From: an uncultured Desulfobacteraceae bacterium
GTDB taxonomy: Bacteria > Desulfobacterota > Desulfobacteria > Desulfobacterales > UBA5852
Direction of reading: 5' to 3'
DNA: 64,000 bases
NCBI GenBank assembly: GCA_913060875.1
Contig: CAJXSL010000006.1
Location: forward strand, 62,001 to 126,000
In this document: piece after piece, positions 16,853 through 25,218 of the stretch
Layout of the letters: each line of letters opens with the position of its first letter
Position numbering within the stretch: the first letter of the stretch is position 1
Notes under the pieces: model-generated
What the model was told of the DNA's origin: nothing
Databases searched by the model: none
Seen by the model: only the letters and a program-made list of their open reading frames with translations
Made by a program: the position numbers and the translations under genes

Positions 16853-17752
16853 TCAAAGGAATAAAAGTGCGGAGCCGGCTACCGCGACAACGGCACCCAG
16901 CACATCCCGCAGGCCGATGCGTTCCTTTTTGATGAGAACGGCCGGCGCGATGATAAAGACGGGAACGAGGGCGATAATGGTGGCGGCCACACCGACCTGG
17001 GTATGCTGAACCGCATAAAGGGAGAGGGAGACCCCCACGAACGGTCCGAAAAAAGACCCCAGGGCGGTAAAGAGCACCCCTGACCGGCGGCGAACAGCCG
17101 GCAATACCCCCCGCCAGCGCCCGGTTGAAAGAAAGATGATCCCAAACCCCACCAGTCCGGCCAGCAGGCGGATGTGGTTGGCCGCAAAGGCGTCATAATC
17201 CCCCATACCGTATTTGCTGAACACAAGTCCCACCGATTGGCCGGTGGCGCCTCCCAGTGCCAGCAGAAGGCCTTTCAGGGGATAGCGGGTGGACCTATTG
17301 CCGGCATTGCCGTTCGATCGCCGCATCACCACCATGATGATGCCGAAAGTCGTCACCAGCATACCGGCCTGATCCCGCAGGCTCAACAATTCTCCCAGAA
17401 ATGCCCAGCTGATCAGGGTGCTGATGACAGGAACAAACGCCATGATGAGGGCGGAAATCCGGCTGCCCACGAGCAGGAAAGCCTTGAACAGGCACATATC
17501 GCCCAAGGTCAGCCCGACAAGTCCGGAAACCGACAGCCACACCCAGTTATGCGGGGTGGCGTCCAGCGGAAGCCACAACCCCCGTTCCAAGTAACAAAAA
17601 CCGCTTAGGAAAAGGGCCCCCATGGCCAGGCGCATCAGATTGACATTCAGAGATCCGATGCGTTTGCCTGCAGACTCGAAAGCCATCATGGAGACGGTCC
17701 AGCAGCAGGCCGTACCCAGAGCCGCGATTTCACCTGGGCCGGGGTTTAACAA
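16853..17752 (-). CDS. EamA-family (DMT) transporter
   Basis: A 299-residue protein with ten predicted membrane segments in two EamA repeats; the repeat ends are marked by FVPVISTLISWAFLGELLSL and LVPVFIIAPAVLIKKERIGL. This drug/metabolite superfamily exports or exchanges small metabolites; the substrate cannot be told from sequence. It is convergent with cls. A second EamA gene lies at 34002-34904. Confidence 0.85.
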   Translation of the reverse strand: MLNPGPGEIAALGTACCWTVSMMAFESAGKRIGSLNVNLMRLAMGALFLSGFCYLERGLWLPLDATPHNWVWLSVSGLVGLTLGDMCLFKAFLLVGSRISALIMAFVPVISTLISWAFLGELLSLRDQAGMLVTTFGIIMVVMRRSNGNAGNRSTRYPLKGLLLALGGATGQSVGLVFSKYGMGDYDAFAANHIRLLAGLVGFGIIFLSTGRWRGVLPAVRRRSGVLFTALGSFFGPFVGVSLSLYAVQHTQVGVAATIIALVPVFIIAPAVLIKKERIGLRDVLGAVVAVAGSALLFL

Positions 17753-18028
17753 GACGCACCTGCCCCTAAAGGAATCACGGATAATGTCTGGCTTGGGTGA
17801 TAAGTGATGGGTGTTGGGTACGCTAACAGCGTAGTGGCGGTCGTGATGGACAAGAGCGCTTTCTTCGGACGGGGCATTCCGGTTTTCTATTGCAAGCGGC
17901 TAAAAGGCGATACGGGTTGATTATGGACGCGACAATTAGGATATTGGCTTATCTTCGGTTCAGGAATGAGGCCGGGCAGCGTAGGAACGGACGGCACCGC
18001 ACCTCATTCCTTCAAGGGTGGCAAGCCA

Positions 18029-18208
18029 CTACGACGAAGACGTCATCGGCGCCTGTGTCTGATGGCCGATCGCCATCTGGCTTTGACAGTAGGGGCAGTA
18101 GACAATAGCGCAGTTGTTCTCGTCTATGCAGGCTTCAGGTGGCAGTGAAAGCACATAGGGACCATCACCCTCATAAGAGCATGATGTCGCGTTGCAGTAA
18201 TAATCCAT
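18029..18208 (-). CDS. 59-residue Cys-rich small protein
   Basis: Starts at ATG 18208 with a GAGGAG box 13 nt upstream. The protein (MDYYCNATSCSYEGDGPYV at its start) has cysteines at about 5, 10, 28, 34, 39 and 42, including the CPYCQ zinc-knuckle-type motif. It lies just downstream of slyD on the same strand (35-nt gap) and is probably co-transcribed. SlyD is a metal-binding chaperone, so a metal link is possible but unproven. I do not know a named family. Confidence 0.7.
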   Translation of the reverse strand: MDYYCNATSCSYEGDGPYVLSLPPEACIDENNCAIVYCPYCQSQMAIGHQTQAPMTSSS

Positions 18209-18243
18209 TGAATATGATTCTCCTCGTTGTTGTGCAATTATCG

Positions 18244-18774
18244 CTAATGGCAGCCGCAGCCGGATCCGTTTGAGGTGCAACCGCTGTCCGATTCGGTTGC
18301 GGAACAGTCGCAGCCGCAACCGCAGCCGGCGGCTTGGGTCGGTGTCGCACTGATGCCGACGACCTCGATCTCGAATGTCAATGTCTTTCCGGCTAGCGGA
18401 TGATTCAGGTCAACCGTCACGCCTTCTTCATCGACAGCGATAATACGGGCTGGAATCTGCTGGCCCTCATGGGTTGTCAGTCCGACGGTTTGTCCCACCT
18501 GGGGATCCATCTCCGCCGGTACGTCATCCCGCGGAAAAGTGTGTTTGTGGTCTTCATTCACGGGCCCGTAAGCCTCCTCGGGCGAAAGGGTGAAGGTTTT
18601 CTTTTCATTCACCGCCATGCCCGTCAGCGCTTTTTCAAAGCCTTTGATCAACTGACCCGCTCCCATTTTGACCTCGAGGGGCTGGCGTCCTTCGCTGGAG
18701 TCGAATATTTGTCCATCCTGAAGGGTTCCTTTGTATGCAACACTGACATACAGCCCGTCACTTACTTTTTCCAT
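18244..18774 (-). CDS. slyD: SlyD-type FKBP peptidyl-prolyl isomerase
   Basis: A 176-residue cytoplasmic protein. The FKBP core (VSVAYKGTLQDGQIFDSSEG, MGAGQLIKGFEKALTGM) is interrupted by the insert-in-flap chaperone domain (SPEEAYGPVNEDHKHTFPRD) and completed by VDLNHPLAGKTLTFEIEVVG. The tail is Cys-rich (GCGCGCDCS... SGCGCH) in place of the His-rich tail of E. coli SlyD, and is a likely nickel or zinc site. The frame is open much further upstream, but ATG 18774 has AAGGAGA at ideal spacing and begins the conserved domain. SlyD aids folding and nickel delivery to NiFe enzymes. Confidence 0.93.
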   Translation of the reverse strand: MEKVSDGLYVSVAYKGTLQDGQIFDSSEGRQPLEVKMGAGQLIKGFEKALTGMAVNEKKTFTLSPEEAYGPVNEDHKHTFPRDDVPAEMDPQVGQTVGLTTHEGQQIPARIIAVDEEGVTVDLNHPLAGKTLTFEIEVVGISATPTQAAGCGCGCDCSATESDSGCTSNGSGCGCH

Positions 18775-19030
18775 GTGATCTCCTTTTGGGGGATTAAATG
18801 TTCGGACCAAAATAGGGATATTTTTTTTCAAGTCAAGACAAATATTTAGAAGCGGCAGCGGAAACACGTCCTTTTGCCTGGGGCTGCACGACAGACGGGT
18901 TCCGGTGCAACCGGCATCGCTGCCCTGAAATGGCGCCGGGCGACGAGCGATACTTTCGAATTGTTTGCGAAAGTGAAGCACGCCGCGAACAGTGTATTGC
19001 CGGGGACGTCGACGGGAAGGCTCGAATGGT

Positions 19031-20107
19031 CTAACCGGTTGCCCCCAGATATTCCCGGAATGCTTGCATGGCGGTAATTTCGTCCAGTTGCGCAACTTTT
19101 CTTCGAAAATGGATCGCTTCCTGAAAATCTTCTTTATTCATCAGGAGGTGTTCTTTACGGGTTCCCGAAGCATTGATGTTGATGGCCGGCCACACGCGCT
19201 GCTCGGCACAGTCGCGGCTGAGCACCAGATCCATGTTGCCGGTGCCCTTGAATTCCTGAAAGATGACGTCATCCATTCGACTCCCCGTGTCCACCAGGAT
19301 CGTGGCAATCACGGTGAGGGACCCACCGTCTTCGATGTTGCGCGCCGCACCGAATATCCGCCGCGGTATGGTCAGGGCCGTGGCCGCCAGTCCGCCGGAC
19401 AAGGTGCGCCCGTGGCTTTGGGTCTGGTTGTTAAAGGCCCGGGACATTCGCGTGAGGGAATCGATCAGTACCACCACATCCGCGCCGGTTTCGGTCCTGC
19501 GGATGGCGGCATTCATGGTGAGTTGTGTCATCCGCATATGCTGGGCGATACTTTGATCTGACGATGAGGAGAGGACATTGGCATTTTCAAGATCGCGTTT
19601 GAAATCGGTAACTTCTTCGGGGCGTTCATCCACCAGCAGGATAAAAAGAACCGCCTCGGGATGATGGCGCTGGATGGATTGGGCCATATGTTTGAGAATG
19701 GAGGTTTTGCCGGATTTAGGCGGTGAGACGATCAAACCCCGCTGACCCTTACCCATGGGTACGATTAAATCCAGGGCGCGTCCCAGGTAGTCCGAAGCGC
19801 TCTGGCACATGCGGTAAGATTCGGATGGGTTGATGCTGGTTTGTTTTTGTAAGGGTTCAATTTGGGGATATTGTTCGAACGGCATCCAATTGACGGTGTC
19901 CACCTGGGATAGTTTAAGGTTCCGATTTTTCCCGTTCCCCCTGACGCCCTGGCCCTGCACATAAATGCCTTCCGGCAGCCGAAACTTTTTGATGAGGTGG
20001 GCCGGCACGAAAGGATCCTCGGCGTTCGGGGCAAAATTCTTTTCGATGGTGCGTAAAAACCCGAAACCTTTATCCAAAATTTCCAAATAACCGCTGACTG
20101 GTTTCAC
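19031..20107 (-). CDS. rho: Rho-family transcription terminator, short and divergent
   Basis: A 358-residue Rho. It starts directly at the RNA-binding cold-shock-like domain (GYLEILDKGFGFLRTIEKNF) and lacks the roughly 50-residue N-terminal helical domain of standard Rho. The ATPase core is intact: Walker A PPKSGKTS, catalytic Glu in LLVDERPEEV, Walker B VVVLIDSLTR, and the arginine-finger segment SGTRKEHLL. The Q-loop segment GGLAATALTIPRRIFGAAR differs from the usual GGVDANALHRPKRFFGAAR. I chose GTG 20107 because GGAGG lies 7 nt upstream; the ATG at 20146 has no such box. It may be a second, specialised Rho or this lineage's only one. Confidence 0.88.
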   Translation of the reverse strand: MKPVSGYLEILDKGFGFLRTIEKNFAPNAEDPFVPAHLIKKFRLPEGIYVQGQGVRGNGKNRNLKLSQVDTVNWMPFEQYPQIEPLQKQTSINPSESYRMCQSASDYLGRALDLIVPMGKGQRGLIVSPPKSGKTSILKHMAQSIQRHHPEAVLFILLVDERPEEVTDFKRDLENANVLSSSSDQSIAQHMRMTQLTMNAAIRRTETGADVVVLIDSLTRMSRAFNNQTQSHGRTLSGGLAATALTIPRRIFGAARNIEDGGSLTVIATILVDTGSRMDDVIFQEFKGTGNMDLVLSRDCAEQRVWPAININASGTRKEHLLMNKEDFQEAIHFRRKVAQLDEITAMQAFREYLGATG

Positions 20108-20200
20108 AGCATTCCTCCGGGGAAAAGCGTCACGATGGTTTTCCATTATGGTAAACGGGGTGCAAAAGGGTTGGGGGTTGTCATGCCACAGGGGCGCGCA

Positions 20201-21295
20201 TCAGGAAACGTGCACCAGGGATTCCAGTAAACTGTCGTAGCGCTCGATGACGTTGTTCCAGGCATAACGCTCCATGGCTTTGGCCAGGTTGAAGCGGATA
20301 GCCTGATAGTCGGCGTAATGGTTGACAAGCCGATGCAACCGGATCACCAGGTCGTCCAGGTCATGGTACAGGACATGGGGGTGGAATTGCTCCGGAATGA
20401 CTTCCGGGTAGGCCAAGCTTGCCGGCAACAGTGGAAAACAGCCGGACCGAACAGCTTCGACGACGGATATGCCGAAATTTTCCTGCTGGGCGGTACTGAC
20501 GACGATGGCCCCCTGTTTGAGCCAGTCCAAATAGGCCGCCCGGGAAGCAACATAACCGTAATGCAGAATTTTATCCTTGTAGCGCTCGCGTGCGCGGATG
20601 AAAACCTTGGGTACTGTTTGACAGTTTTCCCCGAGAAGTGCAAGGCGAAAATCGCCGCCTTTGACCAGCAGCCCATCCAGGGCCGCAAAAAAATCTTCCG
20701 GGCATTTGTCGAACTCCCAGCGATGATTCCAGATGATGAGCGGCGGGGTGGCGGTATGGTCGTCGGGCTGCGTTACGTCGAGCTTGGGAAGCCGGCAGCC
20801 AGGGTAAAGAACGTCAGACTTCGACCGGATGGTATCGACAACCCAAGTCGGCCGGAACTCCGGCATCATCCGCAGGAAACCGGGAAGGCCATCGAAAAAG
20901 GCGGTCAAATGGGTCCGGGAATTGAAACGGATCACATCCGCCGCCAACGCCGTGGTGATATCGGTAAAGCCGAACTGGTAATCCATTTGCTCGCCCGGTG
21001 CCAGCGGGTAGGTCAGCTGGTTTTCGTGGAAATAGGCCAGCGTCGGCGGGCAGACATTTCCAGCCAGGGCCTTGAAATCCGATAAACCGATCAGGTCGGT
21101 CGTTATCAAACCGTCATAATCCTGAAGCCGGGGCACTTTCTTTAAAAAATAAAGTGCGGCGCCCCGCATGCGCCATTTCCAGAACCGGGCGGGAAGGGTC
21201 ACCAGATCGATGTGATGGCGTGAATGGGCAACAAGGCCGTCGGCGAACTCCTGATGGGAGCCGCCGTAGAAGGATTCCAAGAACAAAAAGCGCAT
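20201..21295 (-). CDS. tRNA-queuosine alpha-mannosyltransferase-like glycosyltransferase
   Basis: A 364-residue glycosyltransferase. The N-terminal domain (RFLFLESFYGGSHQEFADGL) followed by TLPARFWKWRMRGAALYF is the pattern of the DUF3524/GTDC1 family, whose animal member QTMAN adds mannose to queuosine in tRNA-Asp. The C-terminal half is a GT4-like domain (IWNHRWEFDKCPEDFF, VSTAQQENFGISVVEAVRSG). The role is inferred from family: a cytoplasmic GDP-mannose-dependent tRNA modification. The ATG at 21295 begins the conserved sequence; the TTG at 21349 is less likely. It is on the same strand as the Rho gene, 93 nt apart. Confidence 0.8.
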   Translation of the reverse strand: MRFLFLESFYGGSHQEFADGLVAHSRHHIDLVTLPARFWKWRMRGAALYFLKKVPRLQDYDGLITTDLIGLSDFKALAGNVCPPTLAYFHENQLTYPLAPGEQMDYQFGFTDITTALAADVIRFNSRTHLTAFFDGLPGFLRMMPEFRPTWVVDTIRSKSDVLYPGCRLPKLDVTQPDDHTATPPLIIWNHRWEFDKCPEDFFAALDGLLVKGGDFRLALLGENCQTVPKVFIRARERYKDKILHYGYVASRAAYLDWLKQGAIVVSTAQQENFGISVVEAVRSGCFPLLPASLAYPEVIPEQFHPHVLYHDLDDLVIRLHRLVNHYADYQAIRFNLAKAMERYAWNNVIERYDSLLESLVHVS

Positions 21296-21404
21296 TTTTG
21301 CTTTCAAGGCGGTCTTTCGTTGTCGTGGTGGTGTAACCGGATACCGCAAATGGGGGCCGGCCGTTCCGACAGCCGCCGGCAGTCATACCATCCCCAAAAA
21401 GTTA

Positions 21405-21432
21405 TTGACAGAAAAATTAAAAGCGGTATGTT
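21405..21432 (+). promoter_or_regulatory. promoter of aroF-pheA attenuation unit
   Basis: A consensus TTGACA (21405-21410) lies 16 nt before TATGTT (21427-21432). Transcription would start near 21440, about 23 nt before the leader peptide ATG. Confidence 0.6.
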
Positions 21433-21462
21433 CCCCTATACGTGAAATTTTGGGAAACGAAA

Positions 21463-21543
21463 ATGCGGCAACACAACAACATCACAGGTGAATTTTTCGG
21501 ACGCTTCTTTTTTGGCTTTAGAAGCGTTCATCCGGCGTCGTAA
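21463..21543 (+). CDS. Phe-rich leader peptide (attenuator)
   Basis: A 26-codon frame from ATG 21463 to TAA 21541 contains six Phe codons in a cluster (codons 11, 12, 15, 16, 17 and 19: EFFGRFFFGF). A GGGAA box precedes the ATG. Such a density of one amino acid directly before hairpins and a terminator, ahead of phenylalanine-pathway genes, is the signature of a pheL-like leader. Its translation, not its product, is the function: ribosomes stall here when charged tRNA-Phe is scarce. Confidence 0.85.
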   Translation: MRQHNNITGEFFGRFFFGFRSVHPAS

Positions 21544-21637
21544 TTTAAATCGATTACACCCCGGGTGGACTTCAGGATCCACTCGGGGTTTCTTATAGCT
21601 TTAAGCCCCGAGACGAAATGCTCGGGGCTTTTTTTTT
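21501..21637 (+). promoter_or_regulatory. phenylalanine transcription attenuator
   Basis: A chain of competing stems is visible. Segment 1 (21501-21508, inside the Phe codons) pairs with segment 2 (21520-21527), 8 bp. Segment 2 (21521-21533) can instead pair with segment 3 (21563-21573), 11 bp with a 2-nt bulge. Segment 3 (21558-21569) pairs with segment 4 (21578-21589), 12 bp with one G-U. Segment 4 (21582-21591) can instead pair with segment 5 (21603-21612), 10 bp. Segment 5 pairs with segment 6 (21621-21630), 10 bp plus nine T: the terminator. A ribosome stalled on Phe codons masks 1, giving 2:3 and 4:5 and read-through; free translation gives 3:4 and 5:6 and termination. Confidence 0.85.
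21603..21637 (+). terminator. terminator stem of the Phe attenuator
   Basis: A perfect 10-bp stem, AAGCCCCGAG (21603-21612) with CTCGGGGCTT (21621-21630), is followed by a T run to 21637. It lies 28 nt before the aroF start codon. Confidence 0.9.
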
Positions 21638-21664
21638 GACGGAAGGACACGGAAGGATGCAGCC

Positions 21665-22480
21665 ATGAAAAATTTGAAACTGGCGTCACGTGATACCATT
21701 GAGCAAACCGTTATCCATGTCGGCGATGTGGCCATTGGGCGCGACTTTGTGGTCATGGCGGGTCCCTGCAGCGTGGAGAGCGAAAAACAGACCCTTGAGA
21801 CGGCCCATGCGGTCAAGGCTGCCGGAGCAGACATTTTGCGCGGCGGCGCCTTCAAACCCCGGACCTCACCCTACTCGTTTCAGGGGCTGGGTCTGCAGGG
21901 TTTGAAGATTCTGGACAAAGCCCGCAAGGAGACCGGACTTCCCATCGTTACCGAGGTCCTGGACCCCCGGGATGTATCCTGGGTGGCCGAGTTTGCCGAT
22001 ATCCTCCAGATCGGCACCCGCAACATGCAAAACTTCTCCCTGCTCAAAGAAGTGGGCACGACCCGGCGCCCGGTCCTGTTGAAAAGAGGGATGTTTTCGA
22101 CCCTGGAGGAGTGGTTGAACTGTGCGGAATACATTCTCAGTGAAGGCAATCCCAATGTCATTCTATGCGAACGCGGTATCCGGACCTTTGAAAATTATAC
22201 CCGCAATACCCTGGACCTCAGTGCCGTACCGGCGATCAAAGAGTTGACCCACCTGCCGATTGTCATCGATCCGACCCACAGTACCGGACGCCTCAGCCTG
22301 ATTCCCCCCATGAGTCTGGCTTCGGTGGCCGCTGGGGCGGACGGTTTGCTGATTGAAGTGCACCACGACCCGTCGACGGCGCTGTGTGATGCGGATCAGG
22401 CCCTGACCCCGGATCGTTTCCAATTGTTGATGAGGCAATTACGACCGCTGTACGCATTTATGGATACGATGAATACATGA
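21665..22480 (+). CDS. aroF: DAHP synthase, type I-beta, without regulatory domain
   Basis: A 271-residue 3-deoxy-D-arabino-heptulosonate-7-phosphate synthase, the first shikimate-pathway enzyme (PEP + erythrose-4-P). Catalytic motifs are complete: [48 protein letters not shown] and IDPTHSTGR. There is no N-terminal ferredoxin-like or ACT regulatory domain, so feedback inhibition by that route is not expected; control is apparently by the attenuator upstream. A GGAAGGA box precedes the ATG. pheA follows after 64 nt. Confidence 0.95.
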   Translation: MKNLKLASRDTIEQTVIHVGDVAIGRDFVVMAGPCSVESEKQTLETAHAVKAAGADILRGGAFKPRTSPYSFQGLGLQGLKILDKARKETGLPIVTEVLDPRDVSWVAEFADILQIGTRNMQNFSLLKEVGTTRRPVLLKRGMFSTLEEWLNCAEYILSEGNPNVILCERGIRTFENYTRNTLDLSAVPAIKELTHLPIVIDPTHSTGRLSLIPPMSLASVAAGADGLLIEVHHDPSTALCDADQALTPDRFQLLMRQLRPLYAFMDTMNT

Positions 22481-22544
22481 TCGGGAAAAGTATCTTTTTT
22501 AACCCGTTATCGGCCATTTTTTCAGGCTTGCATGAGGAGACCCC

Positions 22545-23609
22545 ATGAAACTGAATGAAATTCGTTACAAAATTGACCGGATTGACCGTGAATTATTGGT
22601 CCTATTACAGGAGCGCATGGGCCTGGCGCTGCGCTCCAAGAAATTTAAAGCGGCGATCAGCGACCCCCACCGCGAAGAAGACCTGCTGGCACGGGCCGAA
22701 CGTCTGAATCTGGATCTGGTGGAGCGTTCGTTTACCCGCCAGTTGCTCGAAACCATTATCCAGGAAAGCAAGCGCCTTCAGGAAGAGGATCGCAAGCTGG
22801 TGGCTTTCCAGGGCGAACACGGGGCCTATGGCGAAGTGGCCTCCCGGGAGCTGGTCCCCAACGGTGCCTATATCCCCTGCCTGGAATTCGTGGATGTCTT
22901 TCGCGGTGTGGAAGAGGGCGACCTCGATCTTGGGGTGGTGCCGGTGGAAAACTCGCTTGAAGGCGCCGTGACCCAGGTCAACGATCTGCTGACAACAACC
23001 GATTTGAAGGTTGTCGGTGAGATCAAGGTGCCGGTGAAACACTGTCTCCTGGCAACCCGGGGGACCGATTATCGTGAAATCCGGGTGGTGTATTCCCATC
23101 CCCAGGCCCTGGCCCAATGCCGGGGCTTCCTGATGCGCAACAAACTGGAGCCGCATCCCTTTTACGACACGGCCGGCGCCGCCAAAATGCTGGCCAGAGA
23201 AAGTCCCAAAGCCTCAGCCGCCATTGCCAGCCGGCTGTGCGCCGAGCTCTATGACCTGGATGTCATCAAGGAGGGGATCGAGGACGGTTCTTCCAACTCC
23301 ACCCGCTTCCTGCTGCTGTCGCGGGAGGCGTATCCCGGCCCTGGCGATAAGACCTCGATCATTTTTGCCGTACCCCACGAGGCTGGCAAGCTTTATGACG
23401 TCCTGCGGCTGTTTGCCGAGGCGGATATCAACCTGACGCGCATTGCGTCGATGCCGCTGCGCTCCGATCCGGGAAATTACAGCTTCTTTCTCGATTTCGA
23501 AGGCTCGCAACAGGACGATCATGTTGCTGCCGTTTTGGCAAAAATGGAAGCCTTGGCCATCCGACTGAAGCTGCTGGGCAGCTACCCGGCGGATAGCTCT
23601 TCGGCTTGA
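22545..23609 (+). CDS. pheA: PheA: chorismate mutase / prephenate dehydratase
   Basis: A 354-residue bifunctional enzyme. Residues 1-85 are an AroQ chorismate mutase, about 90-270 the prephenate dehydratase (AFQGEHGAYGE at its start, NSTRFLLL at the catalytic Thr-Arg), and about 275-345 an ACT domain. It converts chorismate to phenylpyruvate. In the ACT domain the usual phenylalanine-binding motifs GALV and ESRP read GKLY and ASMP, so feedback inhibition may be weak. A GAGGAGA box precedes the ATG. The 3' end overlaps the convergent gene by 28 nt. Confidence 0.95.
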   Translation: MKLNEIRYKIDRIDRELLVLLQERMGLALRSKKFKAAISDPHREEDLLARAERLNLDLVERSFTRQLLETIIQESKRLQEEDRKLVAFQGEHGAYGEVASRELVPNGAYIPCLEFVDVFRGVEEGDLDLGVVPVENSLEGAVTQVNDLLTTTDLKVVGEIKVPVKHCLLATRGTDYREIRVVYSHPQALAQCRGFLMRNKLEPHPFYDTAGAAKMLARESPKASAAIASRLCAELYDLDVIKEGIEDGSSNSTRFLLLSREAYPGPGDKTSIIFAVPHEAGKLYDVLRLFAEADINLTRIASMPLRSDPGNYSFFLDFEGSQQDDHVAAVLAKMEALAIRLKLLGSYPADSSSA

Positions 23610-24787
23610 GTGGGCGTTTTCCGGACTTTCTTTGGGGTGACATCGTGCTGCTGGGCGATGAGAAGCATTTTGAACTGCCGGGCGTCATTCTGGTAAATCC
23701 GGATGGCGGATTGGAGCCCCAACGCACTGACGATGGCGATTCCCCGATCCAGAAAACGGTACTTACCAAAAGCGCTGCGTTCGGCAAAGGTTTTCGCTAT
23801 ATCGAAGGTGTCGCTTTCGGCTTCCAGAAAGCGTTCCAGTATGCCTGGCAGAAGCATGCGGACCAATCCGCCGACCACGGCCTCTTCCACAGCCAGCCAT
23901 TCTTCGACAACGGCCTCGATATGGGCCCGGGAAGAAGGTGGTTGGCTGGTCAGGCGGGCTTTGATGGCTTTTTCGGTGGCCCTGCGCAGGGCAATATGTA
24001 GGGTTTCTTCAATGGGGGCAATGAAAACATTCAGGGGATCATCGGCGCTGTTGCGCCAAAGTGTGTAACGGTTGTGTTCAAAGGCGAATGCGTTGCCTTC
24101 GCCGATCCTGAGAAATGAGGAATAGGATCCGATTTCCCCCCGATAGAGCCGATTGTCCAGTGAGATGCGGACCTCGTGTTCCCTGTCGCGGATGTCGAAA
24201 AACGCGTATTCCTCGGTATAGACATCGGCAATATTATGGACCAGATAAGCGGTTATACCGCCGTCGTCATGGTCCGAAATGGGGTCCGGTATAGAGGCAT
24301 CAAGCGTCGCTATGGCCCGGTAGGGATCAGGAAGGGCGGTTTTTTCGAGAACATGGGCCACCACCAGGCGGCAGTAGCTTTCGAAAAGGTTTGCATAGTC
24401 CGGATGTTTTTCCGGAACCACCATCAAGCGTTTTGTTGCATCGATGAGCTTCCATCCCAGCTTGTCACTTCCCAGCTCTGTTCGTATCTTTCCGAGTAGC
24501 CTTTGATTCCGGCTGATGAAGTGGCGATTTTCACGGCTCAACGCATTGATAACACCATCACCGGTCTCAACAAATTCAACCAGCGGTCCCCTGCGGTCCT
24601 CCATTTGGATGAAGTCCAGTAGCGCGGCATAACCGGGCATCGCTGGGGAACGGTTTTCGGCTAAAACCGTTGTTGTCCCGGAGTAGAGCGCGAGCAAAAC
24701 CCAGCCGATGAGTCCCCAGGAACTGGCCTTCAGCTGCTGGCCGGGGCCGGCGCTGCGATTTTGGACCGTGCGTGTTCTGTGCGTCAT
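23582..24787 (-). CDS. exported protein of unknown function
   Basis: A 401-residue protein starting at ATG 24787 (GGAGAA box 6 nt upstream). A hydrophobic segment at about 25-42 (WGLIGWVLLALYSGTTTVLA) followed by an Ala/Glu cleavage region indicates export to the periplasm or an N-terminal anchor. The rest is a soluble mixed fold with no motif I know; the string APIEETLHIALRRATEKA resembles the helix of zincin-type proteases (ExxxH) only loosely. Its last 28 nt overlap the end of pheA on the other strand. Confidence 0.7.
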   Translation of the reverse strand: MTHRTRTVQNRSAGPGQQLKASSWGLIGWVLLALYSGTTTVLAENRSPAMPGYAALLDFIQMEDRRGPLVEFVETGDGVINALSRENRHFISRNQRLLGKIRTELGSDKLGWKLIDATKRLMVVPEKHPDYANLFESYCRLVVAHVLEKTALPDPYRAIATLDASIPDPISDHDDGGITAYLVHNIADVYTEEYAFFDIRDREHEVRISLDNRLYRGEIGSYSSFLRIGEGNAFAFEHNRYTLWRNSADDPLNVFIAPIEETLHIALRRATEKAIKARLTSQPPSSRAHIEAVVEEWLAVEEAVVGGLVRMLLPGILERFLEAESDTFDIAKTFAERSAFGKYRFLDRGIAIVSALGLQSAIRIYQNDARQFKMLLIAQQHDVTPKKVRKTPTQAEELSAG

Positions 24788-25218
24788 TATTTTCTCCGAA
24801 AACGGGATACCTTCAAGATTCATGTCGATTCGCCGATAAGGCATCAAATAGCAATAAACAAGCCATCGTCAAAAGCAAGTGCGCAACTTGCGCTTATTCG
24901 TCCCCTAATTGAAGATATGGCAATAATTACAATGGGAAAGGATATTTGAATTCTTGCTTTGAACCCAATTGATCCGCGCCGGCCTTGCTGTTTGAAAGGA
25001 TCGTTGGACCTATCCTTGAAGAGGCCATTGACAGGTTTCGTCAAAAAACTGGCAAAAATTGTCAGGCTGCCATGCCTGCCTAAGGTGGATGGTAGGTTCC
25101 AGAGCGTTTCCCGGCTTGCCTTGCCAAAAGCCGGTTTTAATCTTGGTGGAGGGTAATACCCTGCCCTTTTGATTGTGGTTTATGGTTGGATACCACCCCC
25201 TTCGTATAGGATTATTCT
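24788..25218. other. gene-free stretch before the histidine kinase
   Basis: Two divergent genes flank this 431-nt stretch, so both promoters should lie here. I see no convincing gene, RNA or repeat. Confidence 0.4.
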
